DNA from: Thelephora terrestris
Lineage: Eukaryota > Basidiomycota > Agaricomycetes > Thelephorales > Thelephoraceae
Assembly (NCBI GenBank): GCA_015956445.1
Contig: WIUZ02000011.1
Location: 310,001 to 374,000, forward strand
Length of the DNA: 64,000 nucleotides
Direction of reading: 5' to 3'
Below, piece by piece: positions 44,869-56,007 of the stretch. The first letter of the stretch is position 1; every line of letters starts with the position of its first letter. A program made the position numbers and the translations under genes. The notes below the pieces were generated by a model, which was given only the letters and a program-made list of their open reading frames with translations, searched no databases and had not been told where the DNA came from.

Positions 44869-47304
44869 ATGATTAATCCAGGGGTCCGACAGCGGTCAAT
44901 CATCCTCGCATGGGAACAGACGTCCAACGGTAGGGGAAAGCAGCAGCCCCACAGGCTGTCCAACGTGCAGCGCACCCCTGGAAACCCCAATTTCCAGCAG
45001 CAGCAGCAGCAGCACGACGGGAGCCAACCCCAGGGACAAGGGGGTCGAGGACGTAACTGTCGAGGTCAAAGAGGTGGACGAGGAAAATTCCAGCAGGCTC
45101 AGCAGACAGAAGAGTTCTCGCCTATGCCTGCTCCCCCCCCTCCACAAACTCTGGTCCCCTCCTCCTCCAGCATGTCGGCCACCAACTACGGTTTTGCCTC
45201 CATGGCAGCATTTCCTCTACGTTCCCTCCCGGTCCATCATGAAGGTAAAGGGACTCCCTCCTTCTACCCCTCCGTTCAGAAGGCAAGGGATCTCTCGGTT
45301 CGGATAGGCATACAGCCCACAATCAAGACCCTCAAGAAACTGGAACGCTCCTACGAGCAAACGGTCGATCCTCGCCCCCGCAAAAAGGCGCGTACCCCGC
45401 CGAGTGAGGATGAGGTGAGCCTAGGATGGTCGGGTGATGAGATGGTTGTCGGGTCCCCCGTGTTGGTTGCTGGTTCGCCTGGCGGAAGGTACGGAACGAG
45501 TATTCAGGTGTTGAGTAACGATACTAACGACTCCACAGCGGCTGAAGATAAACACAATTCTTCAGTAGTAGCTTCTGAATACACTTGTTTGACCTTGTCC
45601 GCCCTGAGTGAAACTGAGGCTGTATGGATGCTCGATTCCGGTGCATCCCGGCACTTTACCTTCAATATGAATGATTTTGTTGAATACGAGGCAATTGAAC
45701 CCATTCCTCTAAGGACTGCGACCAGTTTCACAACAATCATCGGTAAAGGAACAGTGATCCTCTACATAGACGAGAAAGCCATTAGACTAAACCCCATCTA
45801 CTTTGTCCCAGAAATATCCCATAGGCTATTATCTCTTGGCCAGTTCCTTAAAAGCGGACTCTTCTCGAGGGGGAGTGCTCGCAAAATCTCGCTTTACGAA
45901 GAAGAAACTGAGTTTCTTACCTTCCACCCTCGAACCAAGGATGACAGTATTTATGTCATCAGGACTCTCCTTGGAGCGCAACTTACTGCTGCTAAGATTG
46001 AGACCATATACAGTGCTGATTTTGAAATCATGCACCGCCGACTGGCTCACCCCTCTAAAGAGGTAATCCAAAAGGCCGGGAAACATGTCAAGGACTTTCC
46101 TCATGTCGAAATCCCAAGAGAGCACCTCTGCACCGGATGCGCACAGGGAAAGATGACCAATAAAGCCTTTCCCCCATCCAGCACCAGGGCGAGTGCCCCT
46201 TTCGAGCTGATCCATTTGGATTTAAAAACCTTCCCCATTGAATCCTATCGCAAATACAAGTACTCAATCGTCTTTTATGACGACTATACCTCACACGCCT
46301 GGACCATGAATTTGCGCACTAAGGACGCTGCACTCGTGGCCACCAGGCACTTCCTGGCTATGGTTGAGACCAAGTACCAGAAAAGAGTACGTCGATGGAT
46401 GTCAGATGCTGGGGGGGAATACACGTCCCTAACATTTACGACGATGCTCAAGGAGAAAGGGATCGAGATCCTCCAATCTATCCCGCATGCACACCAACAA
46501 AACAGTCGCACGGAGAGGATCATCCGAACATTGATGGATAAGGCAGAATCCATGAGACTGCAGGCTTGCCTCCCTCAGTCTTGGTGGGAGTTCGCCCTTG
46601 ACCACGCAACTCACGTCTACAATCGGACCCCAAATTGTCGCCTAAATTGGCAGACCCCATTCCAACTATTGAATGGAAGTAAACCTTTGATTGATCATCT
46701 TCGGGTCCTCGGTTGCGGAGCCTACGTCTTCATCCCGGAAGAAGTACGGATAAACAAGCTCGCGCCCCGGTCAGAGTTAATGACCTACCTGGGTACTCAC
46801 CCAGGGGGAAAAGGATGGATCTTTATGTGCGGACCTAACAATGTTATCTTCTCCGCCGCTCAGGCCACCTTCGATGAGTTGCACTTTCCCAAGTGCCCGA
46901 CTGCCAGTATACGGCGAAACACACGGCTACAATCTACTGCGCCACCCCCACCCAGTCACCACTGTCACAAAGACGGTAACTGCCAGTGTCCCCTTCCTGG
47001 AGGACAAGAGGATGACGCAGCACCCTCAGCGTGTCCCAAACCTACCCCAAGCCTTCCTCAAAGGGCAAGGAACATGCTATTGAGCCCGCACCACGGCCAC
47101 AAACACCGGTGCAATCTAGAGCGCCCAGTTCGGAGCCGCCGAGATCGCCTACCCCCAGCTCTAGCTCTGATTCCGGCCCTGAGGATGTGCCACCCGCTCC
47201 ACCGACAGTTATGCCTCCATCGCCGATCAAAGATCGGAGGCCTCAGTGTGAGTGGAAAGTACCGGTCAAGCCCGGCAATGTTTACGGGAGTAAGCATCCG
47301 GTAG
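44869..47304 (+). CDS. Copia gag tail, protease and integrase
   Basis: An 811-codon open frame. It opens with a Gln/Gly/Arg-rich stretch (GRGGRGKFQQ-like) typical of gag tails. The protease signature AVWMLDSGASRHFT lies near residue 251. The GAG-pre-integrase zinc region (MHRRLAHPS, then LCTGCAQGKMT) is near 385-430. The integrase core follows with HLDLKTFP, YDDYTSHAW, MSDAGGEYTS and the QNSRTERIIRTLMDK motif. Low-complexity Pro/Ser sequence fills the end. Part of the Copia fossil. Confidence 0.85.
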   Translation: MINPGVRQRSIILAWEQTSNGRGKQQPHRLSNVQRTPGNPNFQQQQQQHDGSQPQGQGGRGRNCRGQRGGRGKFQQAQQTEEFSPMPAPPPPQTLVPSSSSMSATNYGFASMAAFPLRSLPVHHEGKGTPSFYPSVQKARDLSVRIGIQPTIKTLKKLERSYEQTVDPRPRKKARTPPSEDEVSLGWSGDEMVVGSPVLVAGSPGGRYGTSIQVLSNDTNDSTAAEDKHNSSVVASEYTCLTLSALSETEAVWMLDSGASRHFTFNMNDFVEYEAIEPIPLRTATSFTTIIGKGTVILYIDEKAIRLNPIYFVPEISHRLLSLGQFLKSGLFSRGSARKISLYEEETEFLTFHPRTKDDSIYVIRTLLGAQLTAAKIETIYSADFEIMHRRLAHPSKEVIQKAGKHVKDFPHVEIPREHLCTGCAQGKMTNKAFPPSSTRASAPFELIHLDLKTFPIESYRKYKYSIVFYDDYTSHAWTMNLRTKDAALVATRHFLAMVETKYQKRVRRWMSDAGGEYTSLTFTTMLKEKGIEILQSIPHAHQQNSRTERIIRTLMDKAESMRLQACLPQSWWEFALDHATHVYNRTPNCRLNWQTPFQLLNGSKPLIDHLRVLGCGAYVFIPEEVRINKLAPRSELMTYLGTHPGGKGWIFMCGPNNVIFSAAQATFDELHFPKCPTASIRRNTRLQSTAPPPPSHHCHKDGNCQCPLPGGQEDDAAPSACPKPTPSLPQRARNMLLSPHHGHKHRCNLERPVRSRRDRLPPALALIPALRMCHPLHRQLCLHRRSKIGGLSVSGKYRSSPAMFTGVSIR

Positions 47305-47329
47305 AAATATTAAAGTCTACACGGTGACA

Positions 47330-48281
47330 TGCCTCCATTCTCTGGAGTACTCATCGGCGACATTCCCTACGTCCCTTTCCCTCGGGATGCTTCGCGACAT
47401 TTCGCGACATTTCTATACTCTCTATACCTCCCTACCCCCCCCCCCTATGCATCCCTATACTTCCCTACATACCCGTATGTCCCCCTTTACCTCACTACTC
47501 CCTTCCCTACACTAACCTACTCGTCCCGATGCTTCGCGACCTTCCCGATGTTTTAGTATTCTCCCTATCTCTCACTACCCCCCCCCCCGACCTCCCTATA
47601 TCCCTCCCAACACTACACCATTCGCGACCCCTCCCTATATCTTCTCCCGACTTCCCTATACCTTTGCGATTTCTCCCTACACCATTCCCCTCGATCTCTC
47701 GATCCCTATGCTCGATCATTCCCTTTTGGTTCATTTCTCAACCACATCTCTTTCCTTGGTCGTTCCCTTCGATCCCTCGCCCTCCCTATGTCATAGACTC
47801 GTCATTAGGTCTTTTGACATCATTTGGTTCATTCCCTCTTGCTTCCTACGTTCTCAGAGCCTCCTAGATTAGTATATAAGCCTCTGTATTCGATAGACTC
47901 ACGAGAGACCAATCCAGGGGACTGATTCCCATGTTTTCCTCTCCCTATCGTTCTCCTCTCGTCGTTGTCGTCTCCCTATAGTCTCCTGCGTCTTCCCTAT
48001 CGTTCTCGTCGTCATACCTGCGTCCCTGCGTTCTCGTCGTCGTCTCTAGCGTCCTGTCGTCATCCCGAAGATCCCGACCTCCTGAAGTTCTTCTCGTCGT
48101 CCCGAAGTTTTCCCTCGTCGTTCCTTTGTCTGTTTCATTGATTCCCTTCTGTTATCTTTAGTTATCTTTAGTTCCCTCTTGATATCTACTTCTCCCTACA
48201 CGTCCCGACGTTCCCGACGTTCCCGACGTTTCCCTACATTTCCCTACAGTTCCCTACGTGTCCCTACGGAGCTAGGAGGCA
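47330..48281 (+). mobile_element. LTR-like insertion inside the Copia element
   Basis: A 952-bp pyrimidine-rich block with TGCCTCC / GGAGGCA ends, a TATATAAG box near 47871 and many TCCCTA and TCGTCG words after it. No coding capacity. It separates the integrase part from the reverse transcriptase part. A solo LTR of another family is likely, but I could not confirm a target duplication. Confidence 0.5.
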
Positions 48282-48375
48282 TCGTATGACCAAGGACCAC
48301 CTTCATCGACGTTGACAGGGCACCCCATCTTCTCCCCATCGGACCTTAGCCCACATAGCCCCTGTTCAGCGGCAT

Positions 48376-50214
48376 ATGAAGGATTGGAAGAAGGTTGTTG
48401 GGGATTTTTCCGTAGCACCTAGGCGCGGGCGAAGTTCAGGAGCAATTCCCGGACCTAGCACGCAGCCACTTCCTGAGAGAGAATCCTCCGCTGCGGAAGA
48501 GACTGAAGCGGCGTCAGAGTCCGAAGATGAGATTGAAAGGTCCGTTGAACCATCCGGATTCACCACCCCTGAGGAAGACGCTGACGCCCTTCTGGCTAGG
48601 CTATGCCGGGAAGGGGGAGTAGAACTCCAAAACCTCTTGATTTCGAAGGCCGTCTCACCAACTGCCAACGAAAAAACCCCAAAAGAATGGAAATACCAAG
48701 ACATCGCCACACTACCACAGGCTGAGCTCGAGGAATGGAGGACAGCCTGCAATGAAGAGTTGGAAGTTCTTCGCAGGCGCAAAGTATATGACCTGGTAGA
48801 GCGCCCTCGAGGCTGCAAGGTTATCAAAAACCGCTGGGTATTCGACCAAAAACCAGATGGTCGCAAGAAAGCCCGCTTAGTAGCGAAAGGCTTCTCACAG
48901 GTTGAGGGAATGGACTACGATGCCGTGTTCTCCCCCATTGTCCGATTTGAGACAGTGCGCCTAATATTTGCAATGGCCGCCCTCAAAGGATGGGCCCTCA
49001 AAGGGCTTGATGTTCGAAATGCATACCTATACGGCGAACTCGACGAGGAAATCTACATGGAACAACCAGAGGGATTTGTAGCTCCAGGAAAAGAGACTCA
49101 TGTTCTCCGCTTAAAGCGTGCCCTCTACGGACTGAAACAAGCCGGGCTCGCATGGTGGCGAGCCCTGAAATGGTCCATGGAAAGGCTCGGATTCAAATCC
49201 TTGAGCTCAGATGCCGGGATTTTCATCTACCAGGATAAAGATGGAAGATTTGTGATCACGTTAATCTACGTAGACGACGCCATCTTTACCAGACCCCACA
49301 CAGCGCTTACAGAGCAGCTCAAGGGGGAGTTCATGAAGATATGGGAAACCAGGGATTTAGGGGACCTAACCGATTTCCTCCGCATGATGATCACCCGACA
49401 TGGCAGCAAGATCTCCATAGATCAATGCGCCTACCTCCAAACGGTCCTTGAGCGATGTGGGATGCAGAATGCTAAAGTTGCAGCAACCCCTCTCCCGGCC
49501 GGGTATGTGCCGACTCCGTCGACAGAGGTAGCATGCCCGGAAAGACGAAGCAGGTTCCAAACCATAATTGGTTCCTTACTATACCTCATGCTGGGTACCC
49601 GACCAGACATCGCCTTCGCGGTTACCAAACTTGCGCAATATGCTGCAAACCCGTCAAAAGAGCACATCGAAAAGGCGCTGTATATCTGCCGCTACTTAAT
49701 CGGGACTTCGAAATACCGACTAACCTACGACGGAGATTCACGGGAAGGTATCTCAGCCTGTACCGACTCAGATTGGGCTTCAGACCCCACTCAGAGACAA
49801 TCCCAAAGTGGATACTTTGTCCGAATGGCAAAGGGACTCATCTCATGGACCTCAAGAGTGCAGAAAACAATTGCGCTATCGTCCACTGAGGCTGAGTACA
49901 TGGCGCTCTCTGATTGTAGCCGCCAAGTAGTCTGGATGCATACCCTTCTGGGGGAGCTCGGCTATAACCTCAAAGCCATCCCAATCTGCGGAGATAACCA
50001 AGGCTCGATCTTCATCACCTCAAACCCGGTTACTGAAAAGAGGTCGAAACATATCGATATCCACTATCATTATATTCGCGAAGTCATCAATGATGGACGC
50101 GTGGTAGTGTATTTCATTCCCAGAGATGATAATCCTGCGGATCTCCTGACGAAGAACCTAGGGGTCGTCAAACTCAGAAAATTCAGAGATGCCCTAGGCC
50201 TTGAATTCTCCTGA
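48376..50214 (+). CDS. Copia reverse transcriptase and RNase H
   Basis: A 612-codon open frame. RT motifs in order: KVIKNRWVFDQKPDG, ARLVAKGFSQVEGMDYDAVF, LKGLDVRNAYLYGELDEEIY, LKRALYGLKQAGLAWW and the YVDDAIF active-site box. RNase H motifs follow: ACTDSDWASDPTQRQSQSGY, SSTEAEYMALS, and GDNQGSIFI with KHIDIHYHYIRE. Part of the Copia fossil. Confidence 0.9.
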   Translation: MKDWKKVVGDFSVAPRRGRSSGAIPGPSTQPLPERESSAAEETEAASESEDEIERSVEPSGFTTPEEDADALLARLCREGGVELQNLLISKAVSPTANEKTPKEWKYQDIATLPQAELEEWRTACNEELEVLRRRKVYDLVERPRGCKVIKNRWVFDQKPDGRKKARLVAKGFSQVEGMDYDAVFSPIVRFETVRLIFAMAALKGWALKGLDVRNAYLYGELDEEIYMEQPEGFVAPGKETHVLRLKRALYGLKQAGLAWWRALKWSMERLGFKSLSSDAGIFIYQDKDGRFVITLIYVDDAIFTRPHTALTEQLKGEFMKIWETRDLGDLTDFLRMMITRHGSKISIDQCAYLQTVLERCGMQNAKVAATPLPAGYVPTPSTEVACPERRSRFQTIIGSLLYLMLGTRPDIAFAVTKLAQYAANPSKEHIEKALYICRYLIGTSKYRLTYDGDSREGISACTDSDWASDPTQRQSQSGYFVRMAKGLISWTSRVQKTIALSSTEAEYMALSDCSRQVVWMHTLLGELGYNLKAIPICGDNQGSIFITSNPVTEKRSKHIDIHYHYIREVINDGRVVVYFIPRDDNPADLLTKNLGVVKLRKFRDALGLEFS

Positions 50215-50281
50215 GCACATACCTCCAACTTACTACAGTCCAGTTCCCACCAATGAAGTTATACAGGGAGCTGTACTTAGT

Positions 50282-50290
50282 AAGGGGGAG
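50282..50290 (+). other. polypurine tract of the Copia element
   Basis: AAGGGGGAG directly before the 3' LTR, the expected plus-strand primer site. Confidence 0.8.
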
Positions 50291-50577
50291 TGTTGAACCG
50301 GAGGTCTGTGCCCGGCAACGGGTCAACCGGCTCCACTGCTTCGTGTGAAAGCTGATGCTGGAGAGCACTGATCAAGCGACCCGAAGGGACGGTATCACAT
50401 CAGTGATCCAATTGATCGGTATAACGCGCGCGTGCCTTAAGCCGCCGCACGGACCCTGCATCAGTCACGCTATACAGTTGTGACGCTAATAGAGTAGATA
50501 GATATATATACCCCTCATGTGTAGATAGATCAATCAATCGCTTCTCTCTCTCTCTCCCCCACTAGCAACTATAAAGC
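50291..50577 (+). mobile_element. 3' LTR of the Copia element (truncated)
   Basis: Starts TGTTGAACCGGAGG and matches the solo LTRs at 16309, 27055 and 62078. It stops after about 287 of 355 bp at the start of copy E. Confidence 0.9.
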
Positions 50578-50668
50578 TGTCAGGGCCACTCTACCTGTCA
50601 GGGCCACTCTTCGCCCTTCAGGTACCAGTGCTGTTGGTGAGTCGCAACTCCAACCAACAAGAAACAAT

Positions 50669-52034
50669 CACTGGGGGCAAGGGTTGGTTTACTGAGTCAG
50701 TAAACTGTGAGTAAATCGCAAGCAAATGGAAAAAGAACCCAGCCAAATACTTGCCTGGCAAGCACAAAGCAAATTCATGATTTACTGAGCCAATTTACCT
50801 GTGATTTACTGGGTTCAGTATGCGCTCAGTATGTTTGCAGTTTACTGGGTCATGTGACCACAGTTTCCCCATTAGGTAAACCTCGGAAAAATTCACAATT
50901 TACTGGACAAATTTACCCACAATTTACTGAGCCACTTACCCAATCAGTATGTTTTTAATTTGCTGAGTGATTTAATCACAATTTACTGGACTCAGTAAAC
51001 TGGAAAAAAACCAAACTGGTTTACTGATGATGTACCTGATTGGTCAATTTGAAAAATACCCGAAAATTTACCTGAACGTGTCATTGTCAGTAAACTGCAA
51101 GTTTTCTTTCAGTAAATTGCAAATACACGTCAGGTAAACTGGGAAAACATGTGACAATTTGATTGTGGTTTACTGGACTCAGTAAATTAGAAAAAAACCT
51201 AACCAGTTTACTGATGATGTTCTTGATTGGTTAATTTGAAAAATACTCGAAATTTTACCAGGACGTGTCTTTATCAGTAAACTGCAAGTTTTCTTTCAGT
51301 AAATCGCAAATACACGTAAAGTAAACCAGAAAACACGTGTAAACTGTAAGTAAATTCAAAGTTTACGTGTTTTCTGGTTTACTTTACGTGTACTTGCGAT
51401 TTACTGAAAGAAAACTTGCAGTTTACTGATAAAGACACGTCCTGGTAAAATTTCGAGTATTTTTCAAATTAACCAATCAAGAACATCATCAGTAAACTGG
51501 TTAGGTTTTTTTCTAATTTACTGAGTCCAGTAAACCACAATCAAATTGTCACATGTTTTCCCAGTTTACCTGACGTGTATTTGCAATTTACTGAAAGAAA
51601 ACTTGCAGTTTACTGACAATGACACGTTCAGGTAAATTTTCGGGTATTTTTCAAATTGACCAATCAGGTACATCGTCAGTAAACCAGTTTGGTTTTTTTC
51701 CAGTTTACTGAGTCCAGTAAATCGTGATTAAATCACTCAGCAAATTAAAAACATACTGATTGGGTAAGTGGCTCAGTAAATTGTGGGTAAATTTGTCCAG
51801 TAAATTGTGAATTTTTCCGAGGTTTACCTAATGGGGAAACTGTGGTCACATGACCCAGTAAACTGCAAACATACTGAGCGCATACTGAACCCAGTAAATC
51901 ACAGGTAAATTGGCTCAGTAAATCGTGAATTTGCTTTGTGCTTGCCAGGCAAGTATTTGGCTGGGTTCTTTTTCCATTTGCTTGCGATTTACTCACAGTT
52001 TACTAACTCAGTAAACCAACCCTTGCCCCCAGTG
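50669..52034. mobile_element. P3: 1366-bp CACTG palindrome element
   Basis: Starts CACTGGGGGCAAGGGTTGGT and ends with the inverse, flanked by AAT (50666-50668 and 52035-52037). The fold centre is near 51350. Arms carry many TTTACTG/CAGTAAA words, and mirrored frames (50707-50958, 51996-51745) translate identically. No transposase. Copy C gives the uninterrupted site. Confidence 0.92.
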
Positions 52035-52161
52035 AATGGGGCAAAGGGGGAACGACTTCCCTATATCCACCCAAAGTCTACGTGGTCCAAACGCAATGGA
52101 CGAGCGTTCTCCGGTAGGTTGTCCGAATTCACAGCAGGAGTGCCGAGCCTCTATCAGATAA

Positions 52162-53526
52162 CACTGGGGGCAGGGGTTGGTTTACTGAGTCAGTAAACTG
52201 TGAGTAAATTGCAAGTAAATGGAAAAAGAACCTAGTGAAATACTTGCCTGGCAAGCGCAAAGCAAATTCACAATTTACCGAGCCAATTTACCTGCAATTT
52301 ACTGGGTTCAGTATGTGCTCAGTATGTTTACAGTTTACTGGGTCATGTGACCACAGTTTCCCCATTAGGTAAACCTCGGAAAAATTCACAATTTACTGGA
52401 CAAATTTACCCACAATTTACTGAGCCACTTGCCCAATCAGTATGTTTCCAATTTGCTGAGCGGTTTGATCACAATTTACTGGACTCAGTAAACTGGAAAA
52501 AAACCAAACTGGTTTACTGACAACATCCCTGATTGGTCAATTTGAAAAATATCCAAAAATTTACCTGGACGTGTCATTGTCAGTAAACTGCAAGTTTTCT
52601 TTCAGTAAATTGCAAATACACGTCAGGTAAACTGGGAAAACACGTGACAATTTGATTGTGGTTTACTGGACTCAGTAAATCAGAAAAAAACCTAACCAGT
52701 TTACTGACGATGTACCTGATTGGCTAATTTGAAAAAAACTCGAAAATTTACCAGGACGTGTCTTTATCAGTAAACTGCAAGTTTTCTTTCAGTAAATCGC
52801 AAATACACGTAAAGTAAACCAGAAAACACGTAAACTTTGAATTTACTTACAGTTTACACGTGTTTTCTGGTTTACTTTACGTGTATTTGCGATTTACTGA
52901 AAGAAAACTTGCAGTTTACTGATAAAGACACGTCCTGGTAAAATTTCGAGTTTTTTTCAAATTAGCCAATCAGGTACATCGTCAGTAAACTGGTTAGGTT
53001 TTTTCTGATTTACTGAGTCCAGTAAACCACAATCAAATTGTCACGTGTTTTCCCAGTTTACCTGACGTGTATTTCCAATTTACTGAAAGAAAACTTGCAG
53101 TTTACTGACAATGACACGTCCAGGTAAATTTTTGGATATTTTTCAAATTGACCAATCAGGTACGTCGTCAGTAAACCAGTTTGGTTTTTTTCCAGTTTAC
53201 TGAGTCCAGTAAATCGTGATTAAATCACTCAGCAAATTAAAAACATACTGATTGGGTAAGTGGCCCAGTAAATTGCTGGTAAATTTGTTCAGTAAATTGT
53301 GAATTTTTCCGAGGTTTACCTAATGGGTAAACCATAGTCACATGACCCAGTAAACTGCAAACATACTGAGCACATACTGAACCCAGTAAATTGCAGGTAA
53401 ATTGGCTCAGTAAATTGTGAATTTGCTTTGTGCTTGCCAGGCAAGTATTTGGCTGGGTTCTTTTTCCATTTGCTTGTGATTTACTCACAGTTTACTGACT
53501 CAGTAAACCAACCCTTGCCCCCAGTG
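52162..53526. mobile_element. P4: 1365-bp CACTG palindrome element
   Basis: Same family as P3 with moderate divergence; flanked by TAA (52159-52161 and 53527-53529). Copy C shows the empty site (GATAAATCC). The fold centre is near 52845. Confidence 0.92.
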
Positions 53527-54254
53527 TAAATCCCTTTCGTCTTCTGAGGGCAGATATAAGAGCCCGAGGATGGCGCCTCAAACTGATGCTTGATTAAGAG
53601 AGCGGCGAGGAACTCCTTTTCGTAAGCGCGTTCGCCGATTCTTAACGCAAGGCTGAGAGAGAGAGGAGAGCGAACGTGTTCAGAGAGTTACTTGATAAGC
53701 TCTTCAGTGGCCTACAGCAAATACACCGATGCTGCAAGGAGAAGAGGACTTCCCGAGATATCAAAGATAGGGAGTCCTCAGCTACTCTACTGGTACTTAT
53801 ATAGGAGAGTGGCCGGGACATAGATAACCCTGTCTAATAATAACTCGGAGCAAAGAAGGGCTGAGAGTAAGCTGGAACAGTAAGCGGCCCGGGTTACAGA
53901 ATAGAAATGATAAAGGAATGACTAATGGGTCAGGGTTCATGAGAGAATAAGAAAGGGGTCATGACGTCGTGTGGGAGAGGAATGACAAAGAACAATATCA
54001 CATGTGAGGACGAACCAATGAGAGGACGACGCGTCAGCTCGTCCGATCGGGACAACAAAAGGCCGAGTGGGGCCTGAATGTTGAGGGCGAAATGTAGGAA
54101 GAGTCTGGACCGGTGAGACGATAGTCCGATCCAATGGCAAATAGGACGCGAGCGCTGTCGATGGTCGGATAAAGCGTAGCGCGAACCGGCCGTTGGATCC
54201 ATCAAACTCCCTTCTTCCCAACCAACACTTCCACCAACCAACTACTCTTCTATC

Positions 54255-56007
54255 ATGCCCATGATCTCTGATTGTGTCTTCCGTGCTGAGAACAGCACCG
54301 CTACCATCGAGTCCGCCGATCCGCGTTCCGTGCAGAACAAGGGTTATTTCCTACCGAACGCCAATGTGGCGTACCCAAGTTATCGCGAGGTGTGACGTCA
54401 CGTGTCGCCGTTTTGCTGGCAACAACTGACATCGCATTGGTAGATCTTCGCAGCGGCCGACAAGGTTGATGCTCGACAACTGGAGGCGACGATCGCCAAG
54501 CCTCCCAGCTACCTGACCATGGACGACGAATTGTGGTATCACAACTTGATCGACCACAAGCTGCAAGAGTCGATGCGCGGGGTAACGTTCAACACCGAGT
54601 TGCGCATGCCGTATGAGACTCCTGTGGCTTCGTCATTGTGGGGGCTCCTGCGAATGGGGATCTATGATCTGGGGAATGGGGAAGGAAGGTGGCCTGGAGC
54701 GACTCGCTCCCAACACTACACAGCAGCCGTTGGTCACCGCCTTTGGTTCCTATTGAGGACGGAACAGAAAGCGGTGAGTCGATCTGTGCATCCCGCTTGT
54801 GGGATAACACTGATTGGCTTGTAGAACGAGCGGCTGAAGCGCGAGGTGAAGGAGGCGAAGGACGACGCCCGCAGGATGTACTCGGAGGCGTTGGACACGA
54901 AGAAAACACTCCTCCTGATGAATGACACGCTTCGTGTGACGTTCGAGAGTGAGATGCTGGCGATGCGGGAGGAACACAATCGATTGGTGGAGTCGTTGAA
55001 GGAACGGGACGACACCATCCAGCGAGACCTGATCGAGGTCGACCGACGGCTCAACCGTCACAGAAGGGCTCTGAATGAGCTCGACACCAAGGTTGGTGCA
55101 ACTTCTCCTGGTCTTCATCCAAGAGAGCTCACGCCACTTCTAGGTCGACACGTTGGACGATGCCTTGCCGTTGCTGGGCGCTCGTGTTGAGTCGATGAGT
55201 GAGCGGTTGTGCCACTGTCGCACTCGTTCGGTGGCTGCGGTTCGCGATGAGTCCGGGGACGAGTCGATCCCAGACAGGATGGCTTCCCCCATAGGTCGGG
55301 ATGCCGGTTGACATATTTGACTTGTCCACTGACATCCCTCTTAGCTTCCGATGGGTCGTACCGCACACCTGCGCATACTGATGGCGGGGAGGAGGTCGTC
55401 CGTGAGACGTCCGAAGAGACGGCCGTCAATCCAGTCAGCAGTTCTCCTGAGTTGGAGTACGCAGGGGAGAACAAGGTGGCCGTTCCGGTTCCGCCTCCGT
55501 CGATCTCGCCGGTGCGTGGGCAGCGTTCTATCCGTGCTCGTCGATGGGTTCCTTATCGTGGGGCACTTCGTCCAGCGCACCACATGCGTCCCAGTAATCC
55601 AGACGCTGTCCGCCAGGGTGGAGACATCGAGTCCACCGTCCTATTCCGACGCAACAATGTTGCAGTGTCGCGTGGATCGCGGTGAGTTGATTCCGGTGGA
55701 ATCCGTCGACGTGAACGGATTGACGAACCTTACGCTCTTGTCGGTCCAGCGTGCAGCGGAGGCCGTTTGCCTGGTGGCTCAACTGACCGAGAGAGTGGAG
55801 GGTTGGTCAGTCCAGAGGACTCTGGATCAGACTACGGTCGATTCAGCGAGGAACCGCCTTCACGCCGAGGTCCAGCTGGCCGTCGCTCATCGTCTGGAGG
55901 AAGCTCGGGTCGTCGAGATGGTCAACGAGGAAGTCGTCGAGAGTGCCTCGGAGGGGACGGAGGAGGAGGGTGCCAGTGCTGAAGAGTACTGGCAAACTAG
56001 GTCTTGA
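54255..56007 (+). CDS. antisense coiled-coil protein gene inside copy D
   Basis: Plus-strand segments with the same motif order as copy C: MPMISDCVFRAENSTATIES from 54255; KPPSYLTMDDELWYHNLIDH (from about 54449); ERLKREVKEAKDDARRMYSE (from about 54826), a heptad-rich helix; and Pro-rich or acidic segments to 56007. Similarity to copy C is high at both DNA and protein level. Confidence 0.55.

Larger units (their letters stand above)
44869..50577 (+). mobile_element. Ty1/Copia LTR retrotransposon, 5' part missing
   Basis: A Copia-type element in plus orientation: tail of gag, protease, integrase, then an inserted block (47330-48281), reverse transcriptase and RNase H, a purine tract and the 3' LTR. 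The order protease-integrase-RT-RNase H is diagnostic of Copia. No 5' LTR or gag start is visible. The 3' LTR is cut by copy E. The element looks broken, with several lesions, but the well-kept motifs and the close solo LTRs suggest it is not very old. Confidence 0.88.

Noticed and set aside
50707-51996. Mirrored 83-codon frames in P3 as genes
   Set aside because: They are identical by palindrome symmetry, are repeated in P4, and contain only low-complexity TTTACTG-derived sequence.
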